64,000 nt of DNA from Paenibacillus lignilyticus (lineage in GTDB: Bacteria > Bacillota > Bacilli > Paenibacillales > Paenibacillaceae). The stretch covers positions 124,001 through 188,000 of the forward strand of contig NZ_JAGKSP010000002.1 in NCBI RefSeq assembly GCF_017942085.1. The letters run 5' to 3'. Shown here one piece after another: positions 59,667 to 64,000 of the stretch. The position numbers and the translations under genes are program-made. How positions within the stretch are numbered: the first letter of the stretch is position 1; every line of letters starts with the position of its first letter. Under the pieces are notes generated by a model. That model was given only the letters and a program-made list of their open reading frames with translations, ran no database searches and was not told the DNA's origin.

Positions 59667-61916
59667 ATGGGAGTTAAATGGCTCGATTCATTCACACAAG
59701 CAGTCGGAGGTAAACGCGGCAGATGGATAACACTTGCCGCCTGGATTATGATTGTCGCTTTGCTCAACATGACACTCCCGAGTTCCTCAGAGCTGAAGGA
59801 CGATACGCTGGCCAACTTCGATGCAAGCAAACCGTCCGTTCAAGCCGAGAAGCTCATCGCAGAGCAGTTTCCGTCTGAAACCGGTATCCCTGCACTCTTG
59901 ACCTGGTATCGCGCAGCCGGACTCACGGATGAGGATTTGGCAGGCATTCAGCAGTTAGCCAAGCAGCTCCAAGCAAGCCCTGTTCCTTATCAAGAAAGTG
60001 TCGTTCCGCTTGATAAGCTGCCGCTTCCCGCATTAAAGCAGCAAGTTTCGCAGGACGGCACAACGTTGGTTCAGCCTGTCCTGTTCGATAAGTCGGCGGG
60101 CAGCGACGGACTTAAAGAAGGTCTGACTCAGATCGAGAAAGCAACAGCCCTGATCTTCAAGGATGCAGAAAATCCGTTCCAAACCAAACTTAACGATGCG
60201 TCCGGCAGCGGCCTTGCCGTTCGAGCATCCGGACCTGTCGGTATCGCAGTTGACGCGACAGGCTTGTTCAAGAGCGCTGACGTTTCCCTGCTGCTGGCAA
60301 CCGTTTTTCTGGTCCTGCTCTTCCTGCTTCTCATCTACCGTTCACCGGTACTCGCACTCATTCCGCTCATTGCGGTCGGATTCGCATACGGGGCTATTAC
60401 GCCGCTGTTAGGCTGGATGGCGGATCAGGGCTGGATTGCTTACGATTCCCAGAGCTTATCGATCATGACCGTGCTGCTGTTCGGTGCCGGAACCGACTAC
60501 TGCCTATTCCTGATTGCCAGATTCCGCAGCGAATTGAAGGAAGAAGGCCATACATTCACCGCATTAAAGCGTGCTTTCAGCGGCTCTTCGGGAGCAATTG
60601 CCATGAGCGGACTCACCGTTGTGCTCTCCCTGCTTGTGCTCCTGCTGGCTGAATTCGGCAGCGTTCAGCGCTTCGCGATTCCGTTCAGCTTAGCCATTCT
60701 GATCATGATGATCGCCAGCTTGACACTTGTACCGGCGTTCCTCGGTCTATTGGGCCGAGCATCCTTCTACCCGTTCATTCCACGAACGCAAGAAATGGCT
60801 GCCGCACGGGCGAAGAAGAAAGGGAAACCCGCGCCGTCCCCGCAAACACGCCCGACCCTTGGCGACCGGCTTGGAGAAGCCGTTGTCCGTAAACCGAAAC
60901 GAATCGCGGTTATTACGACGATCCTCCTGGTCATTTGCGTGATTTTCGCCACCCAAATCAAATACACATTCGACACGCTCTCTTCATTCCCGGCAGATTC
61001 TCCTTCACGAGAGGGCTTCACTCTTATCGCGGATCATTTCAATGCCGGCGAGCTAGCACCTGTGCAAGTGATCGCGGAGACCCAATCCGCCGAGCAAGGC
61101 GAAGCAGTCAAAGCCGCATTAGCTGCTCTTCCCTTCGTGAAGAAAGTAACGGATCCGGTTCCAGGCGCTGCGAATCCAGATCTGCTGCGCTTTGAAGTCG
61201 AGCTTGCCGTAAATCCATATTCGATCGAAGCGATCGCTCACATCCCAGAGCTACGGCAGGCGGCGCAAGAAGCACTCTCTGCATCCGGCGCCGACGCCGC
61301 CGACGGCATATGGATTGGCGGCCAAACCGCGGAGCAATACGACACCAAGCAAACCACCGGCGATGACGCGAAGCTTATCATTCCGGTCATTCTAATTCTT
61401 ATCGCGATTCTATTGCTTGCCTACCTGCGCTCCTTCGTCGCGATGCTTTATTTGATTGCAACTGTCTTGTTATCCTACTACAGCGCTCTCGGCCTCGGCT
61501 GGGTCGTGCTTCATTATTTGTTCGGCACAGACGCGATTCAAGGACTCATTCCGCTCTATTCCTTTGTCTTTATCGTTGCGCTCGGCGAGGATTACAACAT
61601 CTTCATGATTTCGAGCATTTGGAAGAAAGCGCGTCACATGCCGCTGCGCCAAGCGGTGAAAGAAGGCGTCTCCCAGACCGGTTCCGTCATCACCTCGGCA
61701 GGTCTGATTCTCGCTGGCACCTTCGCCGTGCTGGCAACCTTGCCGATTCAAGTGCTTGTGCAATTCGGTACAATAACGGCAATCGGCGTGCTGCTGGATA
61801 CGTTTATCGTGAGGCCGTTCCTGGTTCCCGCGATAACGGTACTTTGCGGTCGCTTTGCTTTCTGGCCCGCTTCCGCAGCATCGAAATCGGAACGATCAAC
61901 GCATACAGGCAACTAA
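59667..61916 (+). CDS. MMPL-family RND transporter (YdfJ-like)
   Basis: A 749-residue exporter with about 12 helices in two repeats, each with a large extracytoplasmic loop. The proton-relay motifs are GAGTDYCLFLIARFR in the first repeat and ALGEDYNIFMISSIWKK in the second. It resembles Bacillus YdfJ and the mycobacterial MmpL proteins, which export lipids or drugs. AAAGGAG lies before the ATG. The repressor gene upstream and the shared operator suggest induction by its substrate. Confidence 0.93.
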   Translation: MGVKWLDSFTQAVGGKRGRWITLAAWIMIVALLNMTLPSSSELKDDTLANFDASKPSVQAEKLIAEQFPSETGIPALLTWYRAAGLTDEDLAGIQQLAKQLQASPVPYQESVVPLDKLPLPALKQQVSQDGTTLVQPVLFDKSAGSDGLKEGLTQIEKATALIFKDAENPFQTKLNDASGSGLAVRASGPVGIAVDATGLFKSADVSLLLATVFLVLLFLLLIYRSPVLALIPLIAVGFAYGAITPLLGWMADQGWIAYDSQSLSIMTVLLFGAGTDYCLFLIARFRSELKEEGHTFTALKRAFSGSSGAIAMSGLTVVLSLLVLLLAEFGSVQRFAIPFSLAILIMMIASLTLVPAFLGLLGRASFYPFIPRTQEMAAARAKKKGKPAPSPQTRPTLGDRLGEAVVRKPKRIAVITTILLVICVIFATQIKYTFDTLSSFPADSPSREGFTLIADHFNAGELAPVQVIAETQSAEQGEAVKAALAALPFVKKVTDPVPGAANPDLLRFEVELAVNPYSIEAIAHIPELRQAAQEALSASGADAADGIWIGGQTAEQYDTKQTTGDDAKLIIPVILILIAILLLAYLRSFVAMLYLIATVLLSYYSALGLGWVVLHYLFGTDAIQGLIPLYSFVFIVALGEDYNIFMISSIWKKARHMPLRQAVKEGVSQTGSVITSAGLILAGTFAVLATLPIQVLVQFGTITAIGVLLDTFIVRPFLVPAITVLCGRFAFWPASAASKSERSTHTGN

Positions 61917-61921
61917 TCAGC

Positions 61922-61970
61922 AAAAAAAGCGCCGGGTCACTCGTTATCAACGAGCAGTCCGGCGCTTCTC
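61922..61970. terminator. Terminator between mmpL and the convergent yezD
   Basis: Arms AGCGCCGG and CCGGCGCT (61928-61966) with an inner CTCGTT/AACGAG pairing; A-run on the left and a T-rich tail on the right. Confidence 0.8.
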
Positions 61971-61985
61971 TTTTCCTTCCCTCTT

Positions 61986-62219
61986 CTATCCGTTAACAGC
62001 CTTCAATTTATCCGTGCTGCTGTTTGTTGGTTCTTGTCGTTGTTGCCCATTTTGCCCGGTTTTGGCAGTCGCCGCATCGAACCTCTTGCGCTCTGTACGG
62101 TCGATTTGGACTACTCTGCCGTCATGAACCGTAATGAGAACCGAACCATATTCAAGCCCATTTACCTGAGTTGCTATGCGCTCTAACCATTCTTGATCCA
62201 GCACGATTGGCTTTGCCAT
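61986..62219 (-). CDS. yezD: YezD-family (DUF2292) small protein
   Basis: A 77-residue protein. The family core is LERIATQVNGLEYGSVLITVHDGRVVQIDRTERKRF (residues 12-47); a Gln/Thr-rich tail follows. The function is unknown. In many Firmicutes this gene sits with sulfate-uptake or sulfur-assimilation genes, and here it follows cysA by 21 nt, so it likely belongs to the cys operon. GGGAGGG lies before the ATG at 62219. It ends at a terminator shared with mmpL. Confidence 0.85.
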   Translation of the reverse strand: MAKPIVLDQEWLERIATQVNGLEYGSVLITVHDGRVVQIDRTERKRFDAATAKTGQNGQQRQEPTNSSTDKLKAVNG

Positions 62220-62240
62220 AATAAATCCCTCCCGGACGAA

Positions 62241-63305
62241 TTAAATGTGAACCGGCAGCGGATCGACCTTAAGTGGATTCTCCACGATCGTCGCCGACTT
62301 GTCGGTAATCACGTATAAGCGGTGAATAAGGACAGATACTTCATCACCCGGCTGAAGCGGCTCTTGATCCAGTGAACGGTGTGCCGACAGCCTGTTGTTG
62401 CCTACTTCCACATCAAGCTCCAAATGAGCGCCTCGGAAGAAAATATGCCGAACCTTGCCTTTCTCCGCAGCGGATGGGAACGGAATTTCCCGCTCGCGCC
62501 CTACCTCCACAAACTCCGGGCGAATCAGCGCTTTAGCGCCTTCTGCCAGTGAAGAGCCGCTGAAGCCGCGAAGGTCCCTAGGCTGCTCCACAACGCTGGA
62601 ATGACCGATGAATCCAGCCACGAATGCGGTTTGCGGATCCGTGTAAATATGAACCGGCGATCCCTGCTGCTCCAGCTTCCCTTGCTGGACGATCAGCATT
62701 TCGTCCGCTACCTCGACTGCCTCGTCTTGGTCGTGCGTGACGAAGATGGAGGTGATGCCCAGTGTGCCGATCAGCTGCTTCAACCAGGTGCGAAGCTCCT
62801 TGCGCACCTTCGCATCAATGGCGGCGAAGGGCTCATCGAGCAGCAGCAGATCCGGCTTAGGCGCAAGCGCTCTGGCGAATGCCACCCTCTGCCGCTGACC
62901 GCCGGAGAGCTGGTGCGGATAGCGATGCTCGAAGCCTCGCAGCCCCGTCAAGTCGAGCAATTCCCCGACGCGCTCCTTGATCTCAGCTTTACTGTTCTTG
63001 CGAATCGTCAGTCCGAAAGCGATATTATCGAATACGGTCATATGTTTAAACAACGCGTAGTTCTGAAATACAAATCCGATTCCTCTGAGCTGCGGCTGAA
63101 CATCGTTGACCCGCTTCCCGTTAATGAAGATATCGCCGGAATCCGGAGTCTCGAGTCCCGCTAATATACGAAGCAGCGTCGATTTGCCGCCGCCGCTCGG
63201 TCCGAGCAGGCCGATCAGCTTGCCGCGTTCAATCGAGAAGCTGACGTCGTCTACGGCTTGGTGGCCTTGAAAGGATTTATTGATGTTGCGAACCTCGATA
63301 TGCAT
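62241..63305 (-). CDS. cysA: Sulfate/thiosulfate ABC transporter ATP-binding protein
   Basis: A 354-residue importer ATPase. Walker A GPSGGGKST, Q-loop VFQNYALFKHM, signature LSGGQRQRVAFARA, Walker B LLLLDEPFAAID and switch His VTHDQDEA are intact; the C-terminal TOBE-like regulatory domain follows (about 240-350). The length and the permease before it identify CysA rather than other importer ATPases. Its start lies 3 nt after the cysW stop codon. Confidence 0.94.
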   Translation of the reverse strand: MHIEVRNINKSFQGHQAVDDVSFSIERGKLIGLLGPSGGGKSTLLRILAGLETPDSGDIFINGKRVNDVQPQLRGIGFVFQNYALFKHMTVFDNIAFGLTIRKNSKAEIKERVGELLDLTGLRGFEHRYPHQLSGGQRQRVAFARALAPKPDLLLLDEPFAAIDAKVRKELRTWLKQLIGTLGITSIFVTHDQDEAVEVADEMLIVQQGKLEQQGSPVHIYTDPQTAFVAGFIGHSSVVEQPRDLRGFSGSSLAEGAKALIRPEFVEVGREREIPFPSAAEKGKVRHIFFRGAHLELDVEVGNNRLSAHRSLDQEPLQPGDEVSVLIHRLYVITDKSATIVENPLKVDPLPVHI

Positions 63306-63308
63306 CCT

Positions 63309-64000
63309 TTAGCCCTCCTCTTTCGGGGTTTTCTGAGCGGTTTTCCATTCGATGAAGCTCTTTACGACCAGCGTCACCAATGCCAGCATGACCAGCAAGG
63401 AAGCCACTGCAAACGATGCAGAGAATTGATATTCGTTATACAGGATTTCGATGTGCAGCGGCAGCGTATTCGTCTCTCCGCGAATGTGGCCGGATACGAC
63501 CGATACAGCGCCAAACTCCCCCATCGCCCTCGCATTACAAAGAATGATGCCGTAGAGCAATCCCCATTTGATGTTAGGCAGTGTGACGCGCCAGAAGATT
63601 TGCCAGCCCTTAGCACCGAGGCTTGCGGCGGCTTCCTCTTCTTGTACGCCTTGCGCCTGCATCAGCGGGATCAGTTCGCGAGCAACGAACGGAAATGTAA
63701 CGAACGTTGTCGCAAGCACGATACCAGGCAATGCGAAGATAATTTGGATATTATGATCCGACAACCACGGTCCGAGGAAGCCTTGCGCGCCGAACAATAA
63801 CACGAAGACCAAACCCGAGATAACCGGCGATACGGCAAAAGGTAAATCAATCAGCGTAATAAGTACGTTTTTGCCCCGAAACCGGAACTTACTGATCGCC
63901 CAAGCGGCGGCAATGCCAAAAACCGTATTAAGCGGAACTGCAATGACAGCTGTCAGCAAGGTTAGCCGCAGTGCCGACCAAGCATCGGGATCCCTCAGCG
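63309..64000 (-). CDS. cysW: Sulfate ABC transporter permease CysW, 5' end outside window
   Basis: The open frame runs off the right edge; the first visible codons read [15 protein letters not shown]. About 230 residues are seen with five hydrophobic helices. The coupling-helix motif of importer permeases is [46 protein letters not shown] is typical of CysW. It forms the sulfate channel with CysT (not in the window). CysT, CysA and a binding protein are the expected partners. Confidence 0.93.
   Translation of the reverse strand, partial: LRDPDAWSALRLTLLTAVIAVPLNTVFGIAAAWAISKFRFRGKNVLITLIDLPFAVSPVISGLVFVLLFGAQGFLGPWLSDHNIQIIFALPGIVLATTFVTFPFVARELIPLMQAQGVQEEEAAASLGAKGWQIFWRVTLPNIKWGLLYGIILCNARAMGEFGAVSVVSGHIRGETNTLPLHIEILYNEYQFSASFAVASLLVMLALVTLVVKSFIEWKTAQKTPKEEG

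Noticed and set aside
1-64000. CRISPR arrays, tRNA or rRNA genes, insertion sequences, prophage
   Set aside because: No regularly spaced repeats with unique spacers, no cloverleaf-like or rRNA sequence, and no transposase, integrase or phage structural gene were seen.

Overview
The window looks like chromosomal core sequence from a spore-forming Firmicute of the Paenibacillaceae (Paenibacillus/Cohnella type). The evidence is Bacillus-type genes for sporulation or spore physiology (prkA, ytxC, a gamma-type SASP gene behind a sigma-G-like promoter), Shine-Dalgarno sites of the AGGAGG class before nearly every gene, a T-box, a SAM-I riboswitch, Lia and AbrB homologues, and moderate GC. No phage, transposase, CRISPR array, rRNA or tRNA gene was seen. 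Most of the window is ordinary metabolism and regulation; the unusual material lies in gene-free stretches and leaders.

Layout. 0-4 kb: partial ATP-grasp-like gene, LytTR regulator and prkA, all minus. 4-8 kb: DUF2161/Rieske pair (plus), aminotransferase (minus), 32-aa membrane peptide (plus), AbrB-like regulator and trmL (minus). 7.8-14 kb: PhoP-like response regulator (plus), then serC, glnA, aroF, a DUF2062 gene and ispH (minus). 14-22 kb: two-component pair, htrA, yugN and liaFSR (minus). 22-27 kb: amt (plus), unknown gene, soluble chemoreceptor-like protein, SASP, ECF sigma factor and a 3D-domain protein (minus). 27-36 kb: thrS with T-box, ytxC, mqnC and a metA-metI-metC operon behind a SAM riboswitch (minus). 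36-43.6 kb: corA with a long structured leader (plus), YdjM-like and MFS genes (minus), LysR, hisJ-like and EamA genes (plus), a DUF695 gene (minus) and an HxlR regulator (plus). 43.6-44.06 kb: repeat-rich gene-free DNA. 44-48.4 kb: sdhCAB (minus) and a divergent LysR gene. 48.4-49.2 kb: 785 bp without a credible gene, packed with inverted repeats. 49.2-57 kb: ktrA-like gene (minus), CPBP protease and small lipoprotein (plus), a coupled SGNH/ABC gene set and uvrC (minus). 57-64 kb: two small ORFs, rsgA and a tetR-mmpL module (plus), then yezD, cysA and partial cysW (minus).

How genes work together. glnA and amt both carry GlnR/TnrA-type boxes upstream of good sigma-A promoters, so they look like one nitrogen regulon. 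metA, metI and metC make cystathionine and homocysteine from homoserine under S-box control. cysW, cysA and yezD belong to sulfate uptake. liaFSR and htrA with the nearby two-component pair form two envelope-stress modules. The tetR gene and the mmpL exporter share a palindromic operator.

Most interesting signals. (1) The roughly 290-nt leader of corA carries a 37-codon Arg-rich ORF, a 9-bp long-range pairing and an 8-bp anti-Shine-Dalgarno helix, which suggests a cis-acting control element. (2) The palindromic island at 48.4-49.2 kb includes two head-to-head copies of a ~140-nt element. (3) A GSI-beta type glutamine synthetase with a Tyr at the adenylylation position sits in a Firmicute. All functional statements rest on reading the sequence; no database search was run.
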